Assembly: GCA_022072085.1 (NCBI GenBank)
Contig: JAJVII010000049.1
Coordinates: 36,079 to 100,078 of the forward strand
Source of the DNA: Phycisphaerae bacterium
GTDB taxonomy: Bacteria; Planctomycetota; Phycisphaerae; JAJVII01
DNA: 64,000 nt
Direction of reading: 5' to 3'
In this document: positions 15,705-25,055 of the stretch, in pieces
Numbering within the stretch: the first letter of the stretch is position 1
Layout of the letters: every line of letters begins with the position of its first letter
Made by a program: the position numbers and the translations under genes
The notes under the pieces: model-generated
Told to the model about the DNA's origin: nothing
Seen by the model: only the letters and a program-made list of their open reading frames with translations
The model's database searches: none

Positions 15705-17273
15705 GTGTGGTATGCGGTCCAACTTGCCTTCCTGATCGCCTACACCGCGCTGCTGGTGCTGCTGGCCATTTACGGCGTTCACCGCTACCACCTCGTCTAT
15801 CTATATTACAAGAACCGCCGCAAGGTGGACACGCCCAAGGCCTGCTTCGCCGAAGCCGACCTGCCGCGCGTCACCGTGCAGTTGCCCATGTTCAACGAGC
15901 TGGCCGTCGCCCGGCGGATCATCGAGACCACCTGCGCGATCGACTACCCCCGCGACCGGCTCCAGATCCAGGTTCTTGACGATTCCACCGACGCGACCGT
16001 CGAGATCGCCGAGCAGACCGTCCGCGAAATGGCCGCCGCCGGCCACGACATCGTCTACCTCCACCGCGAGAACCGCGTCGGCTTCAAGGCCGGCGCCCTG
16101 GACGAGGGCCTCCGCACCGCGACCGGCCGATTCGTCGCCATCTTCGACGCCGACTTCGTCCCTGAGCCCGACATCCTCAAGCGGATCATCCACTACTTCT
16201 CCGACGACCAGGTCGGCATGGTCCAGGCCCGCTGGGGCCATATCAACCGCGACGACTCGATGCTGACCCGAGGCCAGGCCATCTTCCTCGACGGCCACCA
16301 CATCATCGAGAACACCGCCCGCAACCGCGCCGGCATGTTCTTCAACTTCGCCGGCACCGCGGGCGTCTGGCGCCGCGAGGCCATCGAGGACGCCGGCGGA
16401 TGGCAGCACGACACGCTCACCGAGGATCTCGACCTGAGCTACCGCGCCCAGCTCGCCGGCTGGCGCTTCGTCTATCTGCCCGACGTCATCAGCCCGGCCG
16501 AACTGCCCCCGGAGATGCTGGCCTTCAAGCAGCAGCAGTTCCGCTGGACCAAGGGCGGCGTGCAGACCGCGCTCAAGCTGCTGCCCCGCGTGCTCAAGAG
16601 CCGGCTGCCCCTGCGCGTGAAGATCGAGGCCTGGTTCCACCTCACCGGCTGCTTCCTGCACCTGGGTATGGTGATGCTGGCCCTAATGCTCTTCCCGGCG
16701 TTCTGGATCAAGCTGTCGCCCAGCAGCGGGCTGCTTCGGTTCGTCTCGGCGATGATCGACTTCGGCCTGTTCCTGCTGGCGACCTGCTCGGCGAGCACCT
16801 TCTACATGTGCAGCCAGCGCGAAATTTTCCGCACCTGGCGCGACAAGCTGAAGTACCTGCCGTTCCTGATGAGCCTGGGCATCGGCATCAGCGTGAGCAA
16901 CTCCAAGGCCATCCTTGAAGCCCTGTTCCGCCGCAAGAGTGACTTCATCCGCACGCCCAAGTTCGGCGCCTCCAGCCGCACGGATCGCTCCTACCGGCAG
17001 CTCGTGCAGCCGCAGGCCCCGGCCGCCCGCCGCAGGAAGATCAACTGGGTCCCCTGGATCGAGTTCGGCATGGGCTGCTACATGGCCGCCTGCGTGGCGA
17101 TCTCGATCGCCCGGGCCAACGCCGTCACGATCAGCCTGCCGTTCCTGCTCATGTTCACGTTCGGCTACTTCTACGTCTCGCTGACGTCGTTCATGAGCAC
17201 CTGGTCGCGACAGGCCTACGCCGAGAGCGAGTCGGCCCCGGCTGTCGTCCCCGCCGACGGCGAGGAGCGTTGA
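15705..17273 (+). CDS. Membrane family 2 glycosyltransferase, cellulose-synthase-like
   Basis: A processive-type GT2 enzyme expected to polymerise or transfer a sugar from a nucleotide sugar at the cytoplasmic face of the membrane. One N-terminal membrane helix (about 5-25) precedes the catalytic domain with DDS at 92-94, DAD at 148-150, TED at 239-241 and QQQFRW at 276-281, the D-D-D-QXXRW set. Further helices lie at about 305-365 and 465-510. It resembles bacterial mannan/glucan synthases of the CslA type; the product cannot be told from sequence. No BcsB, PilZ or regulatory partner is adjacent. GTG 15705 has AAGG 11 bases upstream and fits the promoter. Product 522 residues. Confidence 0.82.
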   Translation: MWYAVQLAFLIAYTALLVLLAIYGVHRYHLVYLYYKNRRKVDTPKACFAEADLPRVTVQLPMFNELAVARRIIETTCAIDYPRDRLQIQVLDDSTDATVEIAEQTVREMAAAGHDIVYLHRENRVGFKAGALDEGLRTATGRFVAIFDADFVPEPDILKRIIHYFSDDQVGMVQARWGHINRDDSMLTRGQAIFLDGHHIIENTARNRAGMFFNFAGTAGVWRREAIEDAGGWQHDTLTEDLDLSYRAQLAGWRFVYLPDVISPAELPPEMLAFKQQQFRWTKGGVQTALKLLPRVLKSRLPLRVKIEAWFHLTGCFLHLGMVMLALMLFPAFWIKLSPSSGLLRFVSAMIDFGLFLLATCSASTFYMCSQREIFRTWRDKLKYLPFLMSLGIGISVSNSKAILEALFRRKSDFIRTPKFGASSRTDRSYRQLVQPQAPAARRRKINWVPWIEFGMGCYMAACVAISIARANAVTISLPFLLMFTFGYFYVSLTSFMSTWSRQAYAESESAPAVVPADGEER

Positions 17274-17284
17274 GGGCGTCGGGG

Positions 17285-17312
17285 TTGACAGTGGCGCGGC
17301 TGTCTTTATAAT
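17285..17312 (+). promoter_or_regulatory. Consensus promoter for tRNA-Ala
   Basis: TTGACA at 17285-17290 and TATAAT at 17307-17312, both perfect matches to the sigma70 consensus, are 16 bases apart. The predicted start near 17319 leaves a leader of about 68 bases before the tRNA. It is the best promoter match in the window. Confidence 0.85.
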
Positions 17313-17386
17313 GATCGTGCTGCGGGGCGGGCACTGACCGGCCCCGCTGCTGTTTGCCGACTGGACTGGAGTCTCGGTGATGCACC

Positions 17387-17459
<73 letters not shown>

Positions 17460-17467
17460 GTCACGAA

Positions 17468-17495
17468 AAAGCCCGGCCCAGGCCGGGCTTTCTGC
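17468..17495 (+). terminator. Terminator after tRNA-Ala
   Basis: AAGCCCGGCC at 17469-17478 and its perfect complement at 17481-17490 form a stem with CA in the loop, followed by TCTG. It lies 9 bases after the tRNA. The tRNA therefore appears to be a single-gene transcript. Confidence 0.75.
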
Positions 17496-17586
17496 ATTTA
17501 GGGACACATGGCCCAGCCCGGATCGGAACCGCCCATCCATCCCGGCTGAAAGAATGGCTCGCGATCTGCTCTGTTGAGAAGTCTGT

Positions 17587-17620
17587 GTGTAGGTGCAACC
17601 GCGGGCGGTTGCACCTACAC
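17587..17620. repeat. Perfect 16-bp palindrome
   Basis: GTGTAGGTGCAACCGC at 17587-17602 is followed after GG by its exact reverse complement at 17605-17620. There is no T-run on either side, so it is not a standard terminator. It lies between tRNA-Ala and the next gene and could be a copy of a dispersed palindromic repeat. Confidence 0.7.
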
Positions 17621-17728
17621 TAGACACGGCAAGCGCCGTCGCCCGAAAGCGCACGCTGACGACGCCAGGCTCGTCCTCGTCGGCTGGCGGGCAGGGCGGG
17701 CGGCCTGCGATCCGCAATGGAGCATGCC

Positions 17729-19645
17729 ATGATGCGATCCATCGCAGTCGGTCTCGCGATCCTGTGGCTGGCATCGCCGTCGCGGGGGCAGGTGGAGTGC
17801 CCGCGCGTGCTGTCCGAGCACGTGGCCGACACGACCGACCTGGCTCGCTTCCGCAACTTCGCGGCCTGGAAGGACAAGACCGGCAACGCGCTGGCCGTCG
17901 CGGTCTGGCAGTATCTCTGCGACAACCGGACGGGCCTCTACCACATGAACGAGGTCTGCGACGGGCCGGACCCGTCGTCGGAATACGCCACCGTTCGCGA
18001 CCCGCTGAAGATTCTCAACGTCTACGGCGTGGGCTACTGCGGCATCTTCGGGCCGACGACCGCGGGCATCTACAAGGGGATGGGCTTCCCCGACGCCCGC
18101 TCGTTCGGCGTGGTTGACTACAGCCACAACGCCACCGAAGTCTTCTACGACAACGCGTGGCACTACCTCGACGTGGACCTGCGCGGGGCGCTGCTCAAGG
18201 CCGACGGCACGGTGGCGTCGCTGGCTGAGGTCCGCGCCCAGCGCGGCCTGTGGACCAACCCGCCGGTGAAGGTGTCGCCCTTCTTCCCGCACGATCCCAA
18301 CCGCGGCCGCATCTACGACATCTACCACAAGAGCCAGATCAACTTCGACTACCGCTGGTTCCAGATGGGCCACACGATGGACTTTTCGCTTCGCCCGGGC
18401 GAGAGTTTCACACGCTGGTGGCATCCGCAGGGCGGACGGTGGCGGCAGCTTCCCTCCTACGCCAGGAGCGCCTGGCTAATGAAGCTGATTGAGCAGCCGC
18501 CGGCCGGCTTCAAGTCCAACCACGCGGATTTCTCGGTCTGGACGCAGGGCAACGGCCTGTGGCACTACGCGCCGAACCTGGCGGCGGCGTCGAGCGACTT
18601 CGCCCGCGGCGTCTACAGTTCCGCAGGCCTGGCGCCGGGCCGGGAGGGCCTGACGCTGACGGCTGCGCACGGCCAGGCGGTTTTCGAGGTCTTCACGCCC
18701 TACATCATCGTGCCGAAGGTCAACGCGATTGCCGACCCCGACGATGACACGGACGCCGCGACGCTGACGCTGGACGCCGCGGCGGCCGTCGCGGTGGCTG
18801 TCTCGACCGATCACGGCTACACTTGGCGGGAGGCGGCGACGTGCCAGCCAGGCCGGTCGACGCTGGACCTGACCCGCTGGGTGAAGGGAACCTATGGCTA
18901 CCTGATCCGGCTGTCGGCCGACGGCAAGGCCGGCGACGCCGTCGTCCGCTCGCTGGCCCTGGACACCTGGGTGCAGTGCGCCCCGGCGGCCCTGCCGCGG
19001 CTGGACAAGGGGGTGAACCATTGCAGCTATCAGGCCGGCGACCGCTACGGCCTGGTCACGCGCCCGACGATCTACGCGCCCGACTTCACCGACCGGGCCG
19101 CGCTGGCCCAGTTCGTCAAGGAACTGCCCGCCGCCTACACGCCCGATAAGCTGAGCAGCCGCTGCCGCGGCGACGTCGTCGCCCGCTTCGACGCGCCGGC
19201 TGGGCGAAAGATCAGTTGGCTGACCGTCGGCGCGGCCTTCACGACCCACCAGAACGCGGCCGCTGCCAAGACCGACAACCGCATCGCCTACGCGGTGGGC
19301 CAGCCGACGGGCTTCAAAGAAGTCTACAAGGCTGACGTGCCCGCGTGGGTCAACCACTGGCGATACCAGTGGGACCAGGACATCCGTCTGGACGCGCCGG
19401 CTGACACGGTCTACGTCCGCTACACGGGCAACCCCGCGGTGGATCAGATCCGCGCGACGCTGCACTGCGTCGCGGCGGCCGATCAGCCGACCGACACGGC
19501 CGTCGAGATCACGCACGCCTTCAGGATCGGCGGCAAGGTGATTGAGAAGACCGTGGCGATGGATCGTCCAGGCGACTACACGATCCAGTGTGACGGCGAT
19601 CCGGAGAACGTCTTCGTTCGGCTGGCTGTGCCGTCGTCGAAATGA
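17729..19645 (+). CDS. Secreted protein with transglutaminase-like domain
   Basis: A signal peptide (about 1-20, ending SPSRG) suggests export. The N-terminal region carries Cys104 in VGYCGIFG, His133 in DYSHNATEV and Asp148 in WHYLDVD. The order and spacing (15 residues from His to Asp) match the Cys-His-Asp triad of transglutaminase-like proteases and amidases. The remaining 450 residues are beta-rich and show no family I recognise. Length is 638 or 639 residues. ATG 17729 or 17732 has GGAG upstream at 17719-17722; ATG 17717 precedes that site. Substrate unknown; a cell-wall or protein-crosslinking role is only a guess. Confidence 0.65.
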   Translation: MMRSIAVGLAILWLASPSRGQVECPRVLSEHVADTTDLARFRNFAAWKDKTGNALAVAVWQYLCDNRTGLYHMNEVCDGPDPSSEYATVRDPLKILNVYGVGYCGIFGPTTAGIYKGMGFPDARSFGVVDYSHNATEVFYDNAWHYLDVDLRGALLKADGTVASLAEVRAQRGLWTNPPVKVSPFFPHDPNRGRIYDIYHKSQINFDYRWFQMGHTMDFSLRPGESFTRWWHPQGGRWRQLPSYARSAWLMKLIEQPPAGFKSNHADFSVWTQGNGLWHYAPNLAAASSDFARGVYSSAGLAPGREGLTLTAAHGQAVFEVFTPYIIVPKVNAIADPDDDTDAATLTLDAAAAVAVAVSTDHGYTWREAATCQPGRSTLDLTRWVKGTYGYLIRLSADGKAGDAVVRSLALDTWVQCAPAALPRLDKGVNHCSYQAGDRYGLVTRPTIYAPDFTDRAALAQFVKELPAAYTPDKLSSRCRGDVVARFDAPAGRKISWLTVGAAFTTHQNAAAAKTDNRIAYAVGQPTGFKEVYKADVPAWVNHWRYQWDQDIRLDAPADTVYVRYTGNPAVDQIRATLHCVAAADQPTDTAVEITHAFRIGGKVIEKTVAMDRPGDYTIQCDGDPENVFVRLAVPSSK

Positions 19646-19675
19646 GAATACGCCGGCGGGCGGCCGGCCCGCGGC

Positions 19676-20227
19676 TCAGTCGCTCCTGGCTGCCGGTTGA
19701 GTTGTCGCCGCGACGCGCTTCATGCGGTAGATGCCCTTGTACATCTTCGAGTCGAACGTCGAGTAAAACTCGGTCACGGTGACGTAGCCTTTGTAGCGAT
19801 AGATGCCGCCCGAGAGCAGGCCCAGGTCCTTCTCGCCCTCGAACAGCCACTTGCCAGGTTCCCTGGTCACGCGGAGCGTCACTTCGGAGTCGTGCGTCAG
19901 GACCTTGAAGAACGTGGCGTGGAACTTGGCCCCGTAGGAGGACTCGTCGATGCGGCGGACCGTGCATTGCAGCGTGCCGCTGTCGTCGCCGGACTGGGTG
20001 GACCATTGGCCTGCCCACTGGCCGATCATCAGGTCAGCCGGCGCTTGCGGCTCGCTCACGCCGGGCGCCGCGGCCGGGTTGATCGTCGTCTGCTCCGGTT
20101 CGCAGCCGAGGCGGCAGCCGTAACCCGCGTGGCTGAGCGCCGCGCCCAGGGCGATCAGCAGCGCGACGGGCGCGCCCGCGGCGATCCATCGCCTGCGTCT
20201 GCTCCGGGATTGAGCGGTCTTCGGCAT
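19676..20227 (-). CDS. Hypothetical single-pass membrane or exported protein
   Basis: I do not recognise a family. The 183-residue product begins MPKTAQSRSRRRRW, a basic lead, then one hydrophobic segment at about 15-36 and two cysteines in YGCRLGC, so it is probably anchored with the C-terminal domain outside. That domain (about 60-175) is beta-rich, beginning MIGQWAGQW and containing GIYRYKGY, a pattern like small lipocalin-like barrels. The CAT at 20225-20227 has GGGAG upstream on the minus strand; the longer reading to 20485 would run into the next gene. It converges on the transglutaminase-like gene. Confidence 0.6.
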   Translation of the reverse strand: MPKTAQSRSRRRRWIAAGAPVALLIALGAALSHAGYGCRLGCEPEQTTINPAAAPGVSEPQAPADLMIGQWAGQWSTQSGDDSGTLQCTVRRIDESSYGAKFHATFFKVLTHDSEVTLRVTREPGKWLFEGEKDLGLLSGGIYRYKGYVTVTEFYSTFDSKMYKGIYRMKRVAATTQPAARSD

Positions 20228-20429
20228 GCGGGGGGGCGACTCCCGTTCGAGGCTGACCGGACGCGGCCGACCTGGGACCACCCCGGGCCGACGCACCGTC
20301 ATTATCGCCGCTGCCGTCCTTCCCGCAAGGCCGCGACGCGCCGGCCGACGACGCCCGGAACCCTCTGGTCGGCCGCACGTAACCTGATACGATCCCTGCC
20401 GGGGCCCAACGCCCGACCGGAGAGCGATC

Positions 20430-21803
20430 ATGCTGCCGAGCAAGGAACACCTGCGCCGCGTGCTGGGCGAGGTCATCGTCGCCAAGGCCGCCCAGGGCTA
20501 CGTCACCGCCGGGCTGAACAAGAAACTGGCCCGCCTTCCCGACCGCTACGACGCGCTGGGCGACTTCGCCCAGCGGCTCGAACAGCTCGATCTGCGGGCC
20601 GACTGGCCTTACCTCGAGCCGGAGGCCTGGCCGAAGATCGTCGCCCAGATGGATCGCGACCGGCCGCTGGGCCCGATGGCGGAGATCAACCCGAAGCGCG
20701 TCGCCCCGCGGGTCGAGGCTGCCTTCCTTTCCTCGGTCGCCGGCTGCATCCTGGGCAAGCCGCTGGAGGTGAACCCGACGCTGGCCGAGATTCGTGCCGC
20801 CGCCGAGAAGGCGGGCGTCTGGCCGCTGGACGACTACGTCCCCGGCGCGATGATCGACGCGATGCCGCGGGCCCACGGCAGCCGGGCGACCTGCGCCCGC
20901 GAGGCGATCCGCTTCGTCGCACCCGACGACGACATCAACTACACGATCCTTGGCATGCTCGTGCTGGAGCGGCACGGCATCGGCTTTGCGCCGGCGAACC
21001 TCCGCAGCCTTTGGCTGGAGAACCTTCCGATCGGCATGACCTTCGGGCCGGAGCGCAAGGTTCTGCTGGATGCGGGGCAGTGGTCCTGGTCGGGCATTGC
21101 GGGCGAGCCGCCCTACGCCGACTGGGTCCGCCTGTTCAACCCGAAGGACGAGTACTGCGGCGCGCTGATCCGCGCCGACGCCTACGGCTATGCCTGCCCG
21201 GGCTACCCGGCGCTGGCGGCGGAACTGGCGTTCCGCGACGCGAGCTTCACGCACCGCCGCACGGGCGTCTACGGCACGATGTACGTCGCCGCCGCGATCG
21301 CCGTCGCCTTCACCCGCCCGCGCGATCCGCTGGAGATCTTCGCAACCGCCCAGCGGTTCATCCCCCGGCAGAGCCGGCTGCACGAGATCGCCGACGACTG
21401 CCTGTCGATCGTCGCTGACGCGAAGGATTGGCTGGACGCGTACGAAAGGATTCACTTCAAGTACGACGAGTTCTGCCACTGCCGCATCTACCAGGAGATC
21501 GGCACGATGATCAACACCCTGCGCTTCGCCCAGGACATCGGCGACGGCATCTGTAAGCAGGTGGCGCAGGGCAACGACACCGACAGCTTCGGCGCGACGT
21601 GCGGCTCGATCCTGGGCGCTTACTTCGGCCGCGGAGGCCTGGAGGACCGCTGGCTCGCCCCGTTCAACGACGACCTGCGGACGACGGTCGCCGACTTTCA
21701 CGAGGGATCGCTGTCCGCGGTGGCCGAGCGGATGGGCAAGCTTCCCGCAATCATCAAGCCGCAGTGGCAACTCCGCGACGACGTGCGCAAGCAGAAGAAG
21801 TGA
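20430..21803 (+). CDS. ADP-ribosylglycohydrolase family protein
   Basis: The family removes ADP-ribose from proteins or cleaves related N- and O-glycosidic bonds, with a binuclear Mg site. The first metal cluster is DDD at 166-168 (VAPDDDINYT) and the second is NDTDS at 382-386 within QGNDTDSFGATCGS; both are intact, so an active enzyme is likely. No signal peptide is present, so it is cytosolic. At 457 residues it has an extra N-terminal helical part of about 90 residues. No dinitrogenase reductase or transferase partner is nearby. A second family member lies at 34085. Substrate unknown. Confidence 0.85.
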   Translation: MLPSKEHLRRVLGEVIVAKAAQGYVTAGLNKKLARLPDRYDALGDFAQRLEQLDLRADWPYLEPEAWPKIVAQMDRDRPLGPMAEINPKRVAPRVEAAFLSSVAGCILGKPLEVNPTLAEIRAAAEKAGVWPLDDYVPGAMIDAMPRAHGSRATCAREAIRFVAPDDDINYTILGMLVLERHGIGFAPANLRSLWLENLPIGMTFGPERKVLLDAGQWSWSGIAGEPPYADWVRLFNPKDEYCGALIRADAYGYACPGYPALAAELAFRDASFTHRRTGVYGTMYVAAAIAVAFTRPRDPLEIFATAQRFIPRQSRLHEIADDCLSIVADAKDWLDAYERIHFKYDEFCHCRIYQEIGTMINTLRFAQDIGDGICKQVAQGNDTDSFGATCGSILGAYFGRGGLEDRWLAPFNDDLRTTVADFHEGSLSAVAERMGKLPAIIKPQWQLRDDVRKQKK

Positions 21804-21869
21804 TCGTTTCTCCCGGGCCCCCGGCGAGCACGCCCCGTCGGCTGGGCGTGCAGCCGGCCGGCCGAGGGC

Positions 21870-21898
21870 CTGACACGCCGGGCAGGCCGGGATAGACT
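21870..21898 (+). promoter_or_regulatory. Promoter giving a leaderless cyclo-ligase mRNA
   Basis: CTGACA at 21870-21875 and TAGACT at 21893-21898 are 17 bases apart. The hexamer ends only 6 bases before ATG 21905, so transcription should begin at or within a base of the start codon. No ribosome binding site precedes that ATG, which agrees. Confidence 0.55.
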
Positions 21899-21904
21899 AA
21901 TCGC

Positions 21905-22507
21905 ATGGACCAGCGCAAGCGGGAAATCCGCGACGAGATTCGTCGGCGGCTGGCGGCCGTGTCGGCGGCGGAGATGGCGGCGGCGGCGGCGGCGGTTGCC
22001 GACCGCGTCATGGAACTGTCAGCCTGGGCTGAGGCCCGCGTGCTCATGGCGTTCATCTCGCTGCCCGGGGAGATCGACACCGCGCCGATCCTCTCGGCGG
22101 CGCTCGCCTGCGGCAAGCAGCTCATCGTGCCGCGGGTGGACTGGGCCGGTCGGCGGATGCAGGCCGTCGCGATCGAGTCGCTGGACGAGGGGCTGGCGGC
22201 CGGCCGATACGGCATCGTCGAGCCGACCGGCGGGCTCGAGGTCGAGCCTGAGGCGATCGACCTGGTGCTCGTGCCGGGGCTCGCGTTCGACGCGGGCGGC
22301 GGGCGGCTGGGGCGGGGCGGGGGATTTTACGACCGCTTCCTGGCTGGCGCGAGCCTGCGGGCCGTGGCCGCGGCACTGGCGCTGGAGTGCCAACGTTGGC
22401 CCGAGCCCTTGCCGCTGGGCCCGCAGGACATGCCGGTGGACCTGCTGGTGACCGAGCGGGGGGGGCATCCCTTCACACAACGCGGGCGCGACGTGATCGG
22501 GACATAG
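21905..22507 (+). CDS. fau: 5-formyltetrahydrofolate cyclo-ligase
   Basis: The enzyme converts 5-formyl-THF to 5,10-methenyl-THF with ATP, returning the storage folate to one-carbon metabolism. The 200-residue product has the basic ATP-binding start (DQRKREIRDEIRRRL), IDLVLVPGLAFDAGGGRLG and the signature GRGGGFYDRFL near 140. Length matches the family. glyA, also in one-carbon metabolism, lies 1.3 kb downstream but in a separate unit. The mRNA is predicted to be leaderless. Confidence 0.88.
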   Translation: MDQRKREIRDEIRRRLAAVSAAEMAAAAAAVADRVMELSAWAEARVLMAFISLPGEIDTAPILSAALACGKQLIVPRVDWAGRRMQAVAIESLDEGLAAGRYGIVEPTGGLEVEPEAIDLVLVPGLAFDAGGGRLGRGGGFYDRFLAGASLRAVAAALALECQRWPEPLPLGPQDMPVDLLVTERGGHPFTQRGRDVIGT

Positions 22508-22532
22508 CCAGCGCGGGGCACGCCAACTCACT

Positions 22533-23165
22533 TCACTGACTGGGCGGCGCGACGAATCGGAAGCTGGCGACGATTTCGTCCAGATCGGATCGCTGCGGTG
22601 AGCCGATGGGCGTTGCGGCCCAGACGATCCACGCCTGGCCGCCGCGGGCGAGCAGGCCGACGCGCAGCTCCGTTGGGACTCCGTTGCGCGAGACCTGGAG
22701 GCGGAAGTCGGCCCGCGTGCCGCCCAGCCCCGCGTCAGCCGACTGCGCCGGGCGCAGCGGCGTCGGCGTGCCATAGGCCTGCTCGATGGCGCCCAGCAGG
22801 GCGTCGGCGAGGTTGCTCCCGTCCGGTTGCGTGGAGGGAAGGGCGGCGTGCCAGACCTCCACGCGCGGGGCGAGCGGGTCGCCGCGGCGGGCGGCGGTGA
22901 GGCCCTCGGACGTGGGGTAGATGGCGAAGCAGAAGCGGTCGACGATCGTGGCGACGGCGTCAGGCGGCTGCGGCCGGGGGGCGTCGGCGGTCGGTCCCAC
23001 GCCGTCGGGCCCGAAGCGGACCCAGAGGCGCGAGTCCGGGTCGTAGTAGATGCGGTCGCGTGCCGGCAGGCCGTGCCGACGGTCGAACAGCCCCCAGCCG
23101 AACCAGACAGCCAGGCAGATGGCGGCGAAGATGAGCGGTACGACGGCCCAGCGTAGGATGCGCAT
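22533..23165 (-). CDS. Hypothetical membrane-anchored protein
   Basis: No family is recognised. The 210-residue product starts [13 protein letters not shown], giving one membrane helix at about 5-25, then a domain expected to be periplasmic that contains [20 protein letters not shown] and a C-terminal block ending [19 protein letters not shown] precedes the ATG at 23165 on the minus strand. It converges with the cyclo-ligase gene and diverges from the DUF1499 gene. Confidence 0.6.
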   Translation of the reverse strand: MRILRWAVVPLIFAAICLAVWFGWGLFDRRHGLPARDRIYYDPDSRLWVRFGPDGVGPTADAPRPQPPDAVATIVDRFCFAIYPTSEGLTAARRGDPLAPRVEVWHAALPSTQPDGSNLADALLGAIEQAYGTPTPLRPAQSADAGLGGTRADFRLQVSRNGVPTELRVGLLARGGQAWIVWAATPIGSPQRSDLDEIVASFRFVAPPSQ

Positions 23166-23195
23166 GGTGGGCTCCTGACCGACTTCAACGTTCCG

Positions 23196-23223
23196 TTGCA
23201 CGTCGTCGGCGCTGCGTTAGAAT
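23196..23223 (+). promoter_or_regulatory. Promoter for the DUF1499-glyA unit
   Basis: TTGCAC at 23196-23201 and TAGAAT at 23218-23223 are 16 bases apart. Start of transcription would be near 23230, just before the DUF1499 gene. It overlaps the upstream end of the divergent gene's leader. Confidence 0.45.
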
Positions 23224-23253
23224 ACCCGCTCCGTGGGCGAGGAGCGAGGGACA

Positions 23254-23760
23254 ATGGCCTGGGCCGACTGTCACAGCCTGCGATCGGTGCTCACGCTGAA
23301 CAACCGGGCGGCTACGCGGCCGGACCACCCCTGTGCGGACCTGCGGACGCGGTACCTGGTGATGGACCGGCCGCGGGCGTGGCGCTGCGTGCAGACCTGC
23401 ATCGAGCGGCTGGGCAAGCGCTGGCGGATCGAGGACGAGACGCCGGCGTCGGGGACGTTTCACATGGCCTGCCGGTCGCGCTGGCGGATGTTCACCGACG
23501 ACGTGAAGGTCTCGCTCTGGCCGGCAGAGGCCGGCAGCGGCAGCATCGCGGTGGACCTGATGAGTTCCAGCCGCACGGGCCGATGCGACTTCGGCCGATG
23601 CGCCCGCAACATTGTCGATTTCTACCGGGCACTGGAGGCCTACCTCCAGCTCGTGCCGGGCAGGAACAATGGTTCGACGTTCGATGTTCGACGTTCGGGG
23701 TCGGAGGAGGACAAGGGACAGGCCGCCGGACCGGATTCGACTTCGAACCTCGACCTCTGA
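23254..23760 (+). CDS. DUF1499 family protein
   Basis: The central part (about 40-135) matches the pattern I know for DUF1499: a [15 protein letters not shown] helix, beta strands, and the closing signature [21 protein letters not shown]. The function of this family is unknown. There is no signal peptide. The start at 23254 has AGGGAC upstream; a GTG at 23233 is also possible. The last 25 or so residues are encoded by the intergenic inverted repeat at 23673-23769, so the true end of the conserved protein is probably near LVPGRN. It lies 29 bases before glyA. Confidence 0.65.
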   Translation: MAWADCHSLRSVLTLNNRAATRPDHPCADLRTRYLVMDRPRAWRCVQTCIERLGKRWRIEDETPASGTFHMACRSRWRMFTDDVKVSLWPAEAGSGSIAVDLMSSSRTGRCDFGRCARNIVDFYRALEAYLQLVPGRNNGSTFDVRRSGSEEDKGQAAGPDSTSNLDL

Positions 23761-23769
23761 ACGTCGAAC
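23673..23769. repeat. Degenerate TTCGACGTTCGA inverted repeat
   Basis: The left arm at 23673-23696 (built on the word TTCGACGTTCGA) and the right arm at 23745-23769 (GAACCTCGACC, GAACGTCGAAC) are near complements. The arms encode the C-terminal tail and include the stop codon of the DUF1499 gene. Similar word-type repeats occur elsewhere in this window. Confidence 0.55.
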
Positions 23770-23789
23770 GATCAACAGAGGAGCCAAGG

Positions 23790-25049
23790 ATGTCATCGCA
23801 GGACCGTTACAGCGCGATCAAGGATGTTGACCCGGAAGTTTACCAGGCGATCCTGAACGAGACCGGCCGCCAGCACGATACGCTGGAGCTGATCGCCTCG
23901 GAGAACCATGTCAGCCTGGCCGTCATGCAGGCGGCCGGGAGTTGCCTGACCAACAAGTACGCCGAGGGCTACCCGGGCAAGCGCTACTACGGCGGCTGCC
24001 AGTTCGTCGACGTGGTCGAGCAGCTCGCAATCGACCGGGCGCTGAAGCTCTTCGGCGCCGACCACGCCAACGTCCAGCCGCACTCCGGCAGCCAGGCCAA
24101 CGCGGCCGTCTATCTTGCGGCCCTGTCGCCGGGCGACACGATCCTCAGCCTGGACCTCGCCCACGGCGGCCACCTGACGCACGGCATGAAGATCAACCTG
24201 TCCGGTCTGCTCTACAACATCGTCCACTACGGCGTGGACCCGCAGACCGAGACGCTGAACATGGCGACCATCGCCGCGCTGGCCCGCGAGCACAAGCCCA
24301 AGCTCATCATCGCCGGGGCGTCGGCCTACCCGCGTGTCTTCGACTTCGACGCCTTCGCGTCCATCGCCAGGGAGGTCGGCGCCCTGCTGATGGTGGACAT
24401 GGCCCACTTCGCCGGGCTGGTGGCCGCCGGCGAGCACCCCGACCCCATGCCGATGAGCGACTTCGTCACGACGACGACGCACAAGACGCTGCGCGGCCCG
24501 CGCGGCGGCATGATCCTGTGCAAGGCCGACTGGGCCAAGAAGATCAACTCTCGCGTCTTCCCCGGCACGCAGGGCGGGCCGCTGATGCACATCATCGCCG
24601 CCAAGGCCGTCGCCTTTGCCGAGGCCCTCAAGCCCGCGTTCAAGACCTACCAGCGGCAGATTCGCCGGAATGCCGCCGCGCTGGCCGACGCGATCATGTC
24701 CCGCGGGCTCAAGCTCGTCAGCGGCGGGACCGACAACCACCTGATGCTCGTGGACCTTCGGCCGAGCCACCCCGACGCCACCGGGGCCGCGGCTGAGGCG
24801 TGGCTGGGCCAGGCCAACATCGTCGTCAACAAGAACATGATCCCCTTCGACCAGCGCAAGCCGGTCGAGACCTCCGGCCTGCGGATCGGCACGCCGGCCC
24901 TGACGACGCGCGGGCTGACCGAGGGGCACATGAAGACCGTCGGCGGCCTGATCGCCGAGGTCATCAACTCCAGCGGCGACGAGAAGGTGATTGCGAAGGC
25001 CAGGGCCACCGTCGCCGACCTGTGCAACCAGTTCCCCCTTCCGGGTTGA
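23790..25049 (+). CDS. glyA: Serine hydroxymethyltransferase
   Basis: A PLP enzyme interconverting serine plus THF with glycine plus 5,10-methylene-THF, the main source of one-carbon units. Family blocks are [50 protein letters not shown], and the PLP-lysine motif [15 protein letters not shown]. The 419-residue product has the family length. ATG 23790 follows GAGGAG by 5 bases. It is probably transcribed with the DUF1499 gene. Confidence 0.97.
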   Translation: MSSQDRYSAIKDVDPEVYQAILNETGRQHDTLELIASENHVSLAVMQAAGSCLTNKYAEGYPGKRYYGGCQFVDVVEQLAIDRALKLFGADHANVQPHSGSQANAAVYLAALSPGDTILSLDLAHGGHLTHGMKINLSGLLYNIVHYGVDPQTETLNMATIAALAREHKPKLIIAGASAYPRVFDFDAFASIAREVGALLMVDMAHFAGLVAAGEHPDPMPMSDFVTTTTHKTLRGPRGGMILCKADWAKKINSRVFPGTQGGPLMHIIAAKAVAFAEALKPAFKTYQRQIRRNAAALADAIMSRGLKLVSGGTDNHLMLVDLRPSHPDATGAAAEAWLGQANIVVNKNMIPFDQRKPVETSGLRIGTPALTTRGLTEGHMKTVGGLIAEVINSSGDEKVIAKARATVADLCNQFPLPG

Positions 25050-25055
25050 TCGCCC

